64,000 nucleotides of DNA from Onchocerca volvulus (GCA_000499405.2 HG738137.1:6138001-6202000), one strand, 5' to 3'; shown: positions 37,801 to 50,288, counted from the stretch's first letter. Notes: generated from the letters alone by a model not told the origin. Made by a program: numbers and translations.

Positions 37801-39555
37801 TGCCGTGTAATGACGTGTTCATTACATGGGACAAAGAATCAAAATTCAACTTGAACTAATCGAAATTTTCATTTTTCATTGCGCATTCCAAATCATTTCT
37901 CAGTTTAACTAAAAGAATTGACATGCAATTATTATAGAAATCTTTTTCAGTATTTATTCTGCCACCTGACTCGAACGAGAAAATCACATTGGGAATCACA
38001 GTTCTTCTTGCATTTTTGGTAAATACATTCGCATTGGAATGAAATGTGCATTGTGCTGGGTGACACTTTATTTAAGTGATCCGAGTCAATCATCAATTTC
38101 TTCTTAATCAAAATGGATTCAAAGTTTCAGATTTTTGCAAGAGATTCTGATAAATAAATTAGTTAAAGTCAAGAAAAATGTGCTTTTACTAAACACACTG
38201 TTAAAAAATTCGTAATCCATATCGATAAGTTCATTTTATGATTGCAAGCACATTTCTGATCGGATTTATAGTTTTTTTGATCACGGATTACTTCAGGTTT
38301 TTGTGCTAGCTATAGCAGAAAAAATGCCGGAAACAAGCGATTCGATTCCTTTAATTGGAATTTACCTAACCATTGTTATGCTTCTGACCAGCATATCTGT
38401 CATTATGACCGTCATGGTGGGATATATTTCAATTTCAGAAAATGTTTATTTTTTTTTCCAGTAATTTCAGAAAAGTTGTTGGGATATATTTCAATAAATT
38501 TGTCACAATTTTACAAAAATTATTGCAATAGTACACAATAGTGGGGGGATTTTTGAAACAAATGCATATTTTGTTTCGTTCTGCACGATAAATTTAGCAT
38601 TTCTATGAATCATTTCAATTTTCGTAAAATTCATACTATTCTAATATATGCTTTTCTCTGAAGGCTTTATTTAGGTGTTGAATTTCTACTATCGAGGTCC
38701 ACTTGATCGTCCTGTACCAGAATGGGTCCGTATGCTTGTTTTGCAAAAATTGCGACATTTTTTAAAAATGAATTTACAATATCCAATAAGTAACAGAGAT
38801 GATTTATTTGTGTCGAACGGTCAACCACGGAAAATATGTTCACGAGAGATCACTGGTCAGTTGCCTTAAGCTTTGAAATAAACAAAATTTGATAAAAAAT
38901 AAAAAGTGCAATTACGCTTGAGACTTATAACTATAGTAACAGAAAAATGATTATTTTACTTAAGGTCTGAAATCGCCCCGAAGATCAATTCGTAATCAAC
39001 TCGAAGATCAATTACTTTGGTGGCCAGAGACTGAATTCGTCAACGTTGATGGACGTTTAACAGCACGTAAAACTAAGCGGAACATCGATTTGCAACTCTG
39101 TTCATATAAGATATTGCAGGTTATTCTACTTCAAATAATTATAACTGAGGAATTTAATTATCGAAATTTTGGCTAATGTTTATTTATAAACAGGTAGCAA
39201 CCAAAGCGAAAACATTAACTTGACGCAATAGTTAAGTGTTAAGAATTTAAAAAATATGCATAATTTGACGATACTGAAAGTCGTTCTTTACAATTATAAT
39301 CTGTCATTACACATCTTCTGGATTAATAAACCGTAAAGTACATTGTAGACGTTTTTGAAACGCCAAGAAACGAACGAATTACATCAGATATTGGCGAGCG
39401 AATGGCGTCAAGTAGCTTACGTAATTGATCGTTTACTATTTTGGATCTTTTTTGTATGTACAGTAATAATAACTGTTATTTTACTTGTCATTATACCAAT
39501 TAGGTATCGTTCATCTGACGATTTTGTTGACGAAAATTCCTACTGGAATGTGTAG
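34898..39555 (+). CDS. Nicotinic acetylcholine receptor subunit, alpha type
   Basis: Cys-loop ligand-gated cation channel subunit. Twelve exons: 34898-34940, 35351-35517, 36011-36055, 36158-36267, 36713-36885, 37051-37220, 37593-37656, 37951-38018, 38297-38416, 38675-38855, 38965-39119, 39349-39555; 1503 nt, 500 aa. A short hydrophobic start ([12 protein letters not shown]) is a probable signal peptide. [26 protein letters not shown], the Cys-loop (Cys155-Cys169) and GSWTYDG follow. Vicinal Cys219-Cys220 in [10 protein letters not shown] mark an alpha subunit. TM1 ([16 protein letters not shown]), TM2 ([20 protein letters not shown]) with the Glu of cation-selective channels, TM3 and a C-terminal TM4 are present. 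The 3' end of exon 4 requires a GC donor at 36268. Exon 2 could start at 35348 instead. It shares features with the ACR-16-like group but I do not name the paralogue. Convergent with pat-10: stop codons are 213 nt apart. AATAAA at 39691-39696. Confidence 0.93.
36505..36592. repeat. Inverted repeat with internal duplication inside a receptor intron
   Basis: Arms GACGTGACAA (36505-36514) and TTGTCACGTC (36583-36592) are exact inverse copies. Between them TGAGCGGAC occurs twice (near 36524 and 36566), each followed by GAA and a diverged TCACG. The patch is less AT-rich than its intron; it may be a small foldback element. Confidence 0.6.
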
Positions 39556-39606
39556 TATCAATGCTGCTCAAAAACATCTCCTCGATAGTTCTACCTTTTC
39601 ATTTCC

Positions 39607-39696
39607 TTTATTACATAATTAAATATTATTTGGATCATATCTTTGAAATATTTCTATTATATTAAATATTACATAGCTTCATATAACAAGAATAAA
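39607..39696. terminator. Overlapping convergent poly(A) signals of nAChR and pat-10
   Basis: TTTATT at 39607-39612 is AATAAA on the minus strand, a candidate for pat-10. AATAAA at 39691-39696 on the plus strand is a candidate for the receptor gene. If both are used, each 3' UTR crosses the other, giving an antisense overlap of roughly 100 nt. Confidence 0.5.
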
Positions 39697-39768
39697 TGTA
39701 CGTCATTAGTACAGGTTGGTTTTTGCACCAGTAATTAGATTTAAGAGAAAGCTTTGAACTGTTGTTAT

Positions 39769-41796
39769 TCAATCAGCATCACCAGCCATCAATTCCCAGA
39801 ATTCTGCAAAAAGTTTTCCAAATCATGTGAGGCTTATTCATAAGATGAATTTTTACGTATAAAATTAAAGTCATCCTAAAGACATTTAATAAATATCGTA
39901 AACTATAGAATTGAAATTCATTTTTTTTTTCCAATTTTAAAATCCATATTTTAATTTAACGAAGACTGATTAGAATTCTTTCAATTTTTCTTTTCTTTCC
40001 TCTCTTTTCTCTCTTACCTTCAAATTCAATCTTTCCAGAACCATCCTCATCTATTTCATCTACAGCCGCCTCCAACTGTTCGTCGCTTAAATCATCAGCA
40101 ATTTCCTTCAGAAGCGCTTTCAGAGTGGGCCGAGATATATAACCGTTACCCTAAAATATCTCTGTTAACTGAGAAGTTTAATCGCATTTAGGAATAAATC
40201 AACGATATATGCTATTTTACACTATCAAATCACTCTCCCAGTTTTACAAAAATAAAAAATTGCTGAAATTGAATAAAATCAAATATTAAAATGTTTAAGA
40301 ATCGGAGAGATAGATACCTCTTTGTCAAAAAGTCGGAAAGCTTCTCTCAGTTCCTTCTCCAATGTTTCCTTATCGACCGTATTGGCAACAGTGTAGACAA
40401 GGGCACAGAATTCATCAAATTCCAATTTCCCAGATCCATCAGCATCAAATTTACGTACCAACTTTCGGAGTTGCTTTTCATCAAAGTCCTGTTCCATCGC
40501 ATGCATAATCTGGCCAATCTGTGTCGCCATGATATAACCCTGCTTACCGCGGTCGAACATATCGAAGAATTTTTGATATTCTGAGAATGAGCCAAAAAAT
40601 TTACCCGAAAATAATCAATAAATGTAGATTAAAATAAATTCAAAAAATTATTTTCGATAAAATTTTAAATCAATTGTTGTATTGAATGAAATGTTTAGAA
40701 TTAAGGATAACTGTTAATGTATATTAATTAAATTCTCGCTTAGATAGACAGACGACATGTTATAGAATCCGTTTATATAAAGTATATAATACATCATGTT
40801 GTACCAATATTAATAGGGAATTAAAAATTTTGTATTTTTACACTGATGTATAAAGATTGGAAGTTACTTGAAAAAAGACAAACCTTCAATTTGTGAGCCA
40901 TCGATTTCAGCCAGAATCTCATCAATATCTTCCGCCTGTAATCATTTTATTTAAAATTTATTATACCAGGTATTTTTCGAGTACATTCAAAAAATTTGAT
41001 AGGTAACATCAATGAACATGATACTGTAATGTTCCTCTCTGATGTATACTTGCGGTTTTTCCATCGATGATAGATATTAAAATCATTTAATACATAATTA
41101 ATTAAAGCAAACTTCAGAAGAGTTGTAATTTAGAGGCGGCAGATTTAGATACTTTTTACTCTCATCGATTATGGAAATTTTCCAACTTTCAAAAATGATC
41201 TTGAGTTTTTAATTCGAAAACTTAATCACTTTCTATCAAGAATTTAGTAAAAAAGAGAAAAGTCAAGTATTAAAATGAGTTATTTTGAATAAATTTTGGT
41301 AAACAAATACATTACTTCTGATTTTTCCATGATTCTGTAATAGTCTTTGCTTATAATTTTTTGATATTTTATGTACTTTATCTCAGACTCATAGAAATAG
41401 AAATTTTGTAAATGGCAAGTAAGATGTTATTTAAAGTTACCGAAAAACTTGTCATAGAGTTGGAAAGTAAATAAATAAAATCCATTTTATCCCTCAAAAT
41501 TATATATAAAAAGCTAGACAATGATAGAGTTAAAAGTGAAATTTTCCATAATACCATAGAATGGAAAATTTTTTGCATTCCAACTGATTTTGTTTTAACG
41601 GCAGTTTTCAACTTTTTTATTCAATAAATTTCATTATATTTCAGAAAATTTATAGGAATTAATTACATACTGATCGATCAATCAATATGACATTACAGTT
41701 GCATATATCATGCAAGGGTTATATTTTATTCAAATTTAAAAGCGAAAAATAGTTCAGAAAATGAGAAAAAGGAGAAAAAGCTGAAGAACTCACCAT
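39769..41796 (-). CDS. pat-10: Troponin C, body-wall muscle type
   Basis: Calcium sensor of the thin filament in muscle. Five exons: 41794-41796, 40884-40935, 40318-40580, 40018-40150, 39769-39803; 486 nt, 161 aa, the same length as C. elegans PAT-10 and nearly identical in sequence by inspection. The first exon holds only the ATG, followed at once by the donor GTGAGT. EF-hand loop 2 (DADGSGKLEFDE) and loop 4 (DEDGSGKIEFEE) are complete. Loop 1 (DRGKQGYI) and loop 3 (DKEGNGYI) are shortened or degenerate, as usual for invertebrate troponin C. It ends EFWELMAGDAD. Divergent from cln-3 over 4.1 kb, which contains a triple GATA element and a large AGGTCA palindrome. Confidence 0.97.
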
Positions 41797-42068
41797 TGTC
41801 GACTGCTGTTGAAAGTGAAGTTTGAAGCTTTATGGTACACGTAGGTGGATAGATGAAGCTATGCTTTGTAAATTCGATGTTTATAACTTCTCCATCTTCT
41901 CCAGCTGTTGCTCATCGACGATCTGTGCAACGCCCCTAAGATGCCTTGGCTTTTGCCGCATAATCTGCGATATTTGGGACAACTGTTGCTGATGCTATTG
42001 CTGTTGATAACGCCTCCTGAACAGTGTGATGTGTAAAGTAGTAAATTACATGATAATAATCCCTCGCC

Positions 42069-42083
42069 TTATCTTATCTTATC
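42069..42083 (-). promoter_or_regulatory. Three head-to-tail GATA boxes
   Basis: TTATC repeated three times at 5-nt spacing; read in the direction of pat-10 it is GATAAGATAAGATAA, 273 nt upstream of the pat-10 ATG. GATA factors drive gut and hypodermal genes in nematodes. Use by pat-10 or by cln-3 is inference. Confidence 0.5.
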
Positions 42084-43328
42084 TCCTTCAGACCATCAGA
42101 ATATATGCCTTAGAAAATCGAGCAATTCTTCACTTTGAAATTCATCTTCAATCACTTGCAGCAAAAAAATAAATAACAAAACAAGAAATATCGATCAGAA
42201 ATTGAACTTTTGCGATCTAAAGCATGCAATGTATCTGAACTTAATATACAGATGATTCAGAAAGCTCAGTTTTATGGATCGAATATTTTTTTCAAAGAAA
42301 GTTTAAATTGCATACCTGTATGAAGGTTCAAAAAATGAAGTTAAAGAGCAACAAGAAGAGATGGAAAGTCAATTTATGGGACAATTATGAAATTATGAAA
42401 TTTGATGAGTCTCTCTCCTTTACTTGTATTTCTGTTCTTGCGTGAAAGCAAAATAATTGATACAATCGATCGTGATGATTGGATGATTTGCATTCTCAAA
42501 TATGACACATATAATTATAATTTTCCCGACCAATGCTCTGATAAAATCGAGTCGATCAATTATTTATTGAAAGAAACATCGTATCATTTCACTGTATATA
42601 TTTGTTGACATAAATATTCATATAACTGATGGCAGGCGACAGAATGTCCTTGATTGTTCGGACTGGTCATTTATGATAATCATTTTATAATGTTTAAACA
42701 GTTCTACGTTATGATAAGCGCCACTGTTCCATCACAATTTATTTTATCGATTAACTCTGAGCTCAATTCTCTTGGCATAATGCTTATTAGAAAAGATATA
42801 TTCACACATGGCAGTATTGATTGTTTCGGCAATCGATAATATCATCTATTCCCGCACTTATTGTCTCGAAAAATCAATCAGTGATGATGCTTTTGGTTTG
42901 TTTTCTTATTAAATGACAAGGATTTTTCATTCATACTCAATCATTTTAGAAATTTCAATCAATATTTTCAGTAATCAATGCGAAAAAAGAATATTTCTCA
43001 TTCTTCCTTATCGTTAGTTCATTGAGACACAAGTATCATTCTTATCTTCTCGTCACACTCTAAAAAAAAAAAAAAAAATGTGTTGAAAACCATAGCTGCT
43101 ATAATCTCAACCATTCAACTTCATTTTCAATCTTTATTTCAATTCGAAAAAATTATTTGATATATCTCTTAAAATTTCGAATGGATAAATTTTAAAAATA
43201 ATGAAATAAATAAAAAGAATGAAGTGTTCTAGAATAAGATTTCGATAGAAATAAAAGGAAACGGAAAACGTGAAATCACAATATGAACAAACAAGGAACA
43301 AGTGAGACGAATGCTAAAAGTGAACTTC

Positions 43329-43351
43329 GTGACCTTTCCCCGAAAGGTCAC
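43329..43351. promoter_or_regulatory. Everted AGGTCA palindrome
   Basis: Arms GTGACCTTTC (43329-43338) and GAAAGGTCAC (43342-43351) are perfect inverse copies around CCC. The outer TGAAC (43321-43325) and GTTCA (43352-43356) extend the symmetry with a 3-nt offset. It contains TGACCT and AGGTCA half-sites as an everted repeat. It sits 2.6 kb upstream of cln-3 and 1.5 kb upstream of pat-10. Candidate nuclear receptor or other dimer site. Confidence 0.75.
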
Positions 43352-45900
43352 GTTCAGGCGTTTATGAAGCATTTATACTGCAGTATATTTTGCAGCAATT
43401 TGTGTCAGTGGAACTTTTTTTAGTGAGAATGAATAAATGAATCGATTTCTTTTCTGTGTATGTTGGGCTTGGCCATTGCATGAGTTCTCATTAACGATGC
43501 AAAAATTCTTTTGTGGCCAAAAATTCAATTACCTCAGTGGGGAAATTTGATTTTAGACGAATAAAAAGTGTTTAAGATTCCTTGAATTTTTTTTATTAGT
43601 TATTCCATGCATAACTAGGCACACTCTAAATACTAAAGGAGCCAAGTTTTCCAGTATTGGCTTCTTTAATTTCACAGGACAATCATCAAAAGTTGATTGA
43701 CGAATTGTTTTAAGTGAAAATTGTCGTTTGTTTATAATTTCTATTCTTTCTTTTGTCTTTTTTTTTCGTCATACTAATCGATTGTCAACATCGGGCAGTT
43801 TTTCTAAATAGTTCATTCCGTATAAATACTATAAATCCTTTAGAAATTGCTGCAATATTATTGCATCGATTAGTTATTTCATATATAACTTTTCCAATCA
43901 TTTATGATCGCTTTCAATCAAATATCCAGAAAATTGAGAAAAAAAGGAAATAAATTATTATATATGGATATGATGTTTGTCACATATAAAAGCAGAAGTT
44001 TTCATTTGACCTTTAATCTTTGTCACCTATAAATTTGTTCTCATTCGCTTCATTACTTTGTTCCAGTTAACAGTATTCCTTGATCATCGTTGCTTTTTCC
44101 CAACTTTTTGAAATGATTATTTTATTTATCATTCCTATAATTGCCTTATTTCTATCAACTTTCGATCCTAAACAATTTGCAAATTTGCATCATCTGCAAA
44201 CAATTTCATTGTCAACAATTTGCACAATTTCATTTCACGCAGATCAGGAAGCAATCTTGATCGAGTCGTTTGTCATTAATATATCAGTAATTTATTATCA
44301 TTTTGTAAATTGATAATAATGGAATGGGAAATTGCAAAAATTTATTTTTATAAATTCAACTGCAGTGATTGGTCAGCAGTTCGCGAAGAAACTTATAATA
44401 TGATATTGCACTTCATTTGAATGTCCGATCAAAAATCTTAGGAGCATATAAGGACTTTTTTCACTCAATTAAATCTATTCAATCGAAGTTGGGAAGGGAA
44501 TCCGTTCTCAGTCTGCCTCGTTTCAATAAGATTTTTCCTTCTTAAATCAAGGTTTCACCAATTTTTTCCTCTAGTAATACCTTATATGAGATCTTCAGTC
44601 TCACTTTGTCTCATTTCCGAAATATTACAAAATAAAATTAACAGGGTTCGAATATTGCCAAAGATCAATCTTCCATAGAAAGCACGAGATAATTGTTTAA
44701 TCCATTATTAAAAAGCTCAATTAACTAAGAATTAGTGGAAGAATCCCGCAACAAGAAGTACTGTAACTATCACTTTCATGTCAAATTCACAGTTTATAGA
44801 ACTTCTGAAAACCGAACATTCGACGAATTTAATTTGAAACAGCAATAGACATTAAGCATGAAATCATAAATTGCCGAAATCAAGAATAGTTCCTCAAGCG
44901 TCATAAAAACAGTCGCATCACTTTCAGTAAGAGTAGGATTGGAAATTATGGGTGCAAATTTTATTTTGTCTTCTAATTGTTATTGTTTTCATTTTCATTC
45001 GTATTGTATGGCATTACAATCCTCTTTGAAAAATAAGCTGAATCTGACGTATTATTGCTGATTATCAAATTTATCTTATCGTTATCAAATTTACCTTGTA
45101 CAAAGATAGGTAAATATAATACCTTTTACAAAGATATTCATAAGAATCCTATCTGATACTATTACCAATAAAAAATATTCAATTATAAGTATGCAAAAGA
45201 TGAAATTTACTCAATTTTATTCAATTCATTAATCCTCTTAAAAGAATATTAAGATTTATTTCTAGCAATGCAAAAGATAAAGTTCAATTTTTAATCTATC
45301 TTAACTCTAAGAAGTGAAAATAACACTGATACTGGCACAGAATTTCGTCGAAATAATTTCTGCCTTCTTTCAATTTCAAGTATTCTCCGTTTAATCTATT
45401 ATTTTTGACGTTAAGACTGAATCATTTATGAAGAGAAGGAAAAAAAAAAGTCTTATTGTTTATTGTAATAATTGATTGCCTAATCAGAAGATTCCTTATC
45501 ATTTGTATAATCAAGAAGTATCAAGATCTCATCCAGCAATATTTTTTGCAAACATTTATCCATTTGTTGAAGATCTTTCATTCATGCTTTTGATTTATGC
45601 TCTTTTAATAATATAAAACTTTTTTAAAATATTTTTCTGGACCAAACAACGGTATAAATTCATTGGATTGATGTTCGTTAACTTATGAACCCATGTTTGC
45701 AAAGAATTTCTTTTCTGCATTTTCTTCGGAAGTTCAGATTTTATATATCTCACTAAATTTTAGCTTTTGAAATTCTGCAACAAAAAATTCCATCTATCAA
45801 ACAATGCACCCTGAATTATGAATAAAATTTTTTGCCTGACCCCAATGGATGAATACATTTTCGGAAATTTCTTACATCAAAAAATTTAGTTGTTGTAGAT

Positions 45901-48900
45901 ATGAAGGACGCAAAGAGCATTGCTCCGAGATCATCAGCAAGACAAAAATGGGAAACAACACGAATATTAGCTTCTTTTTGGTATGTGAAAGAAAATTTCC
46001 GACCCAAATGGTATCTAGTACAATCTGCTGATGTAGTTTTGTTTAAATATAATGTTTTTGCAAATTGTATTTACGGATATTACGGAAAGTTTGGAATTAT
46101 GACTAAAACTTTTGATCGAAATGTGAATAACAAAAATTTAAACCCCAGGATATTCGGATTATGCAACAATTACGCATATGTGATCATGTTAAGTGCAGCT
46201 GAGGATATTCTCGAACAAGAACATCAGAATACCACAACTGTCGAGAAGAAATGTCTTGTAAATTTTAGATTCTAAAAAAATTTTCGTTTAAAAATGATTG
46301 TTAGCAACTAATGGTGATAGCTATGAGTGATAACAATCATAATTATGTTAACAATGATTATAAAGCATTCTGTAACTTTTTATTCATTATTGTAATAACT
46401 TCTATAATTATTCGTTCAGGATAACATAACTTCTCGTCACTGTACTGTTATGACAACTGGAGCAGTTTTATTGGCTGACATATTACCGTGTCTTCTTGTC
46501 AAGTTGACATTTCCATTTTTCATGCAAAGGATACCATTTGGGTAAATCATTGCAGATTTGAAAAGATGGATGGATTTTATGGATACATTAAATAAGAAAA
46601 AAAATTTCTGTTAAATTTTTACTTGAAAAGAAAACGAATTTTCTAAAATTTAAGATACAGTAATTGTCATTTACAGGATACGCCACTTCATAATATGTTT
46701 GTTACAAGCACTCAGTTATTTAATCGTCGCTTTCTCCTCAGGAATTGTAATGTCCTTGACAGGTTTGCTGAAATAGAATTTACGACATCCACTACTGAGT
46801 TCATCGGATAATAGTGTTGTCATGCAAATGGAAATGTCACCATCTGTTTACCTAAGCGAGCAAATATTTATAGATTGTATTAGATGACTATTCAATCTCT
46901 ATCTTATCAAAAATGCTCAAATAAAATGTTTACTGCAAACATCTGCAGATGTTAACTGCCCAAAAATTGCATTTCAGGAGTGGTATTTGCCAGCCTTAGT
47001 TCTGGTCTCGGTGAAATAACTTACCTAGCACTGACTCCTTACTTCACTAAGTCTGTTTAATTAATTACAATTATTTCTAAAATTTGCATTCAGAAAAAAT
47101 TTTGCCTACTATTTAAAAAACTTTATTAAATCACGCTCATATATTCCAGAAATACAATCTCAACATGGTCATCGGGTACCGGAGGTGCAGGAATAATAGG
47201 TGCTTTGGCTTATGCTGCTCTCACAGAGCCTCACTTTCTGAATTTATCACCGAAAACAACACTTTTGATTATGCTTATTGTACCATTGATATTTTCTTTA
47301 ACGTGAGTTTAATTTGAAAATAAAAGAAGCATGGAATGAGCTCAGGTGGTTGTCAACGCCTTGTCGCGACTTGTTGATTAGAATCATGACAGTGTTACCA
47401 TGCGTATCTCTCTTCTCCTTCTGATTCAGTTGAAGATGGTCATTAAACTAGATGCAGAATGGCAGTAATTCATTTTATCTATTAATAAAAATTAGTCTGA
47501 GTAGACAGTCGTTTTGCCATAGAGATTTTATGAGTTAACTTTAAAGCATTCAAAACAGTGAGGAAAAGAGAGGCATGGCGCCAGGAAAAGTTTGAAGCAA
47601 GGTTGATTTATTAAACGAATTCTTTTTTCAGATACTGGTGTTTATTGCTATTGCCGGATTCGATATACAAAGCAAAAGTTTTGGAGCCTAAAACTTGGAT
47701 AGTGCCCAAAAGTTGTTTGTCTGCAATTACTTCCAATGATAATGTCCACATGGAAACAGCTGCACAAGATGAGGGAAAATCTCCCGTGTCACCGGAACCA
47801 GTCAAACAGCGGCTGCTATCCTTTAAAGAAATGTTGCTCATTACGTTTGTAAGTTGTGGAAAATTTATCACAAAATTTGGAATCTTTTTTAACATTTAGA
47901 ACAAATTTTACAATTTGCAAAAATTTACATTTCCAAGAATTTGCCCTTTTTTTTTTCAGCCATTATTACGATTCATGATACCACTAATGTTTGTATATAT
48001 CGGCGAATATCTTATAAATCAAGGTATTGTACAATTAATATTTTATCCATGCGATAGAGGATGGTATCTTACACGATCAAGTCAATACCGTTGGTACCAA
48101 GTAAGTTTGAATTTCATTATTTAGAACTTTTGATTATTATAGAAGAAACTGCAAAAGACTTTTAACTTTTTGAGTTTGTTCTGAAACTTGAAAATGATCA
48201 CGATTTTCTAGGTGCTTTATCAAGCCGGTGTTTTCATTTCTCGATCTTCAATAAACATTATACAGTTACCTTATTGGGCTTTGATATGTCTGCCCATTCT
48301 TCAGGTACATTTAAATTCTTTCCCTAAAATTCACTCCCAAAAAAATTTGCATTTATTGACTACATTATTTTCTTGTTGTATGGCTGTAAAATTGTTATCT
48401 TGAATAATGTATAAGCAATTTGTAAACTACAGAAGATTAATGATACTAATTGATCTGAGGATGAATTGATAAGCTTGTGCTCAGTATCTCATTGCACAGA
48501 ATACCTAAGTAATATTTTTTATTTCCGTATGATACTTATGTCTATTTATCCTCAACTTCATTCATCCTTCCAATCTGTAGAGTTTACGTCATCAAATTGT
48601 CAAATCTTATTTTAACATTGCATTAATTTACTTTTTTATAGTTCATGAATGTGCTAATTTTCTTCTTCGAATCGCTTTACTTTTATATGCCGCATATTTG
48701 GGTTCTGTTTACGTTAATATTATTTGAAGGATTATTCGGCGGTTCATCTTATGTCAATACATTTATTCATATACACAATTTCGTACGTTTGGAACTATTT
48801 ATTTGTATTTTTTTAAATCGCATATCTATGAGTACAACGAGTCAGAAAGTCGTTAACAACGATTTTGAAGAATCGTGTCCTTCATCCTCTCTCCAAATCT

Positions 48901-49781
48901 ATCAAATGTAAAATTTCCTTTTCAATTTTTCATTCTCAATTTCTTTATAGTGAAAAGGTCGCATTACTATTATTTGTTTCAGATTTGCAAAATAATAGCA
49001 CATAATAACAAGAAGTTGAAAAATACGAATAAAAAAAAAAATCATAATAAAAACGAGATATAAAATACTCTTCACTACAACTATCACTAGTAAACATACA
49101 AATAAACAACAAAAAAATCTGCAATTGAACTAAAACAGGCGCATAAAAATCCAAAAAAGGATAACTACGACAATCCTGCTAATCAAAATTAATAAAAATC
49201 AAATAACTTAGCTCATAAATAATAAACTCCTAAAAAAAGAATAGCTAATTATATGATAAGGCAAATAATACAACCACTACCACCAGAAAAGAAGCAAAAT
49301 CCAATCCAAGATACAGTACTCAAAGCAATAATTTTCTTAGCATCCCTGTCAACCACAGCAAAAAAAACCAGAAAAAAATCACAGTAAAAAAACCAATATA
49401 AAAAATAAAAGATGAAACATCAGAATTTAAAGAAATATAGACATATACTATCTAAGCTTAGTATCCACGAGAGAAAAAGACAATATGATATTCTGTTATC
49501 AGTTAAGGTTTTAAGTTCATGTTTTGCATTGTTGTGGAACTTGCAGAAAATAAAGTAAATAACTGACAACTGAGAACTGTTTTTTGGTAAATTCAAATCA
49601 ATTAATCGAATTCATAATAAATTGCGAAAGAAATTTTTAGGCGAAACCAGATGTTCGCGAATTTTCAATGTCTATCAGTTCATTGGGTGACGCCATTGGA
49701 ATTGTCATTGCAGGATTCGCTTCCATTCCAATTTATAATTATGTATGTGGGACAAATCTACCCGCACATATCACAGGTTGA
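45901..49781 (+). CDS. cln-3: Battenin, CLN3 family lysosomal membrane protein
   Basis: Polytopic lysosomal membrane protein; human CLN3 is mutated in juvenile Batten disease. Eleven exons: 45901-45980, 46149-46257, 46420-46541, 46677-46762, 46978-47050, 47150-47302, 47632-47848, 47960-48100, 48212-48304, 48642-48782, 49641-49781; 1356 nt, 451 aa. Family signatures are clear: FGLCNNYAYVIMLSAAEDIL, TTGAVLLADILPCLLVK, SSGLGEITYLALT, WSSGTGGAGIIGALAYAALT, YQAGVFISRSS, LFEGLFGGSSYVNTF and a C-terminal REFSMSISSLGDAIGIVIAG. A long cytosolic loop in exon 7 is Ser/Glu-rich. Intron 10 (about 860 nt) is the longest. The ATG lies 2 nt behind a TTGTAG acceptor-like site, so the start is the first codon after a probable trans-splice. 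The flank 150-500 nt downstream is unusually structured. Confidence 0.95.
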
Positions 49782-49933
49782 AAATCTTATCAGTACCTAT
49801 TCTATTTGATTCTAATTAAGTGATATTGTTAACAGTTCCCTTATTGTTCATCCATTTTTTTTGTACAATTTTTCAAGTATCTCTCTTGTTCCCTTTTTGC
49901 ATCCTTGCATTGCATTTCACGTAATTTCAAAAA

Positions 49934-49959
49934 TTTTTTATGATTAAAATCATAAAAAA
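49934..49959. repeat. 12-bp perfect inverted repeat, 2-nt spacer
   Basis: Arms TTTTTTATGATT (49934-49945) and AATCATAAAAAA (49948-49959). Lies 153 nt after the cln-3 stop codon. Confidence 0.85.
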
Positions 49960-49967
49960 CTCCACAA

Positions 49968-50013
49968 AATCTCCCAACAATTCAACGAACAATCTCCCAA
50001 CAATTCAAATAAA
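49968..50013 (+). repeat. 23-bp tandem duplication ending in AATAAA
   Basis: AATCTCCCAACAATTCAA occurs at 49968-49985 and again at 49991-50008; the second copy runs straight into AATAAA (50008-50013), a candidate poly(A) signal for cln-3. Confidence 0.85.
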
Positions 50014-50046
50014 TTCTGTATGGAGACTAGGCAAATTTGTCATTAT

Positions 50047-50087
50047 CATCTCATCGAAGAAAATTAAAAGCTTTCTTCGATGAGATG
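50047..50087. repeat. 16-bp perfect hairpin, 9-nt loop
   Basis: Arms CATCTCATCGAAGAAA (50047-50062) and TTTCTTCGATGAGATG (50072-50087) pair without mismatch; after one mismatch three more pairs follow. It begins 34 nt after the candidate cln-3 poly(A) signal. Could be a transcription pause/termination structure or a small-RNA source. Confidence 0.88.
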
Positions 50088-50256
50088 TTAAAAAATCGAA
50101 CATCACTGTGAAAATAAGAATTCAAAGATATATTCAAACAATTCCAAGCAATTCTGAATGCTTGGATCGTTTCTTGGTTAATAAGAAATGAGCCACAATT
50201 AATCTGATCAATGCATAGACAGAAAAAAGGATACAATTGCTGTTATTGTGTTATTG

Positions 50257-50288
50257 TGGTCTCTCTTGAAAGAGATCATGTGAGACCA
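50257..50288. repeat. Two mutually exclusive hairpins
   Basis: TCTCTT/AAGAGA (50262-50275, 2-nt loop) and TGGTCTC/GAGACCA (50257-50263 with 50282-50288) overlap, so only one can form at a time. Third structured element in the cln-3 3' flank. Confidence 0.5.

Larger units (their letters stand above)
41797..45900. promoter_or_regulatory. 4.1-kb divergent promoter region between pat-10 and cln-3
   Basis: No coding exon was recognised on either strand; open frames here are short and hydrophobic because of AT-richness. Contains the triple GATA element (42069-42083), the AGGTCA palindrome (43329-43351) and a 16-nt A run near 43063-43078. Confidence 0.5.
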
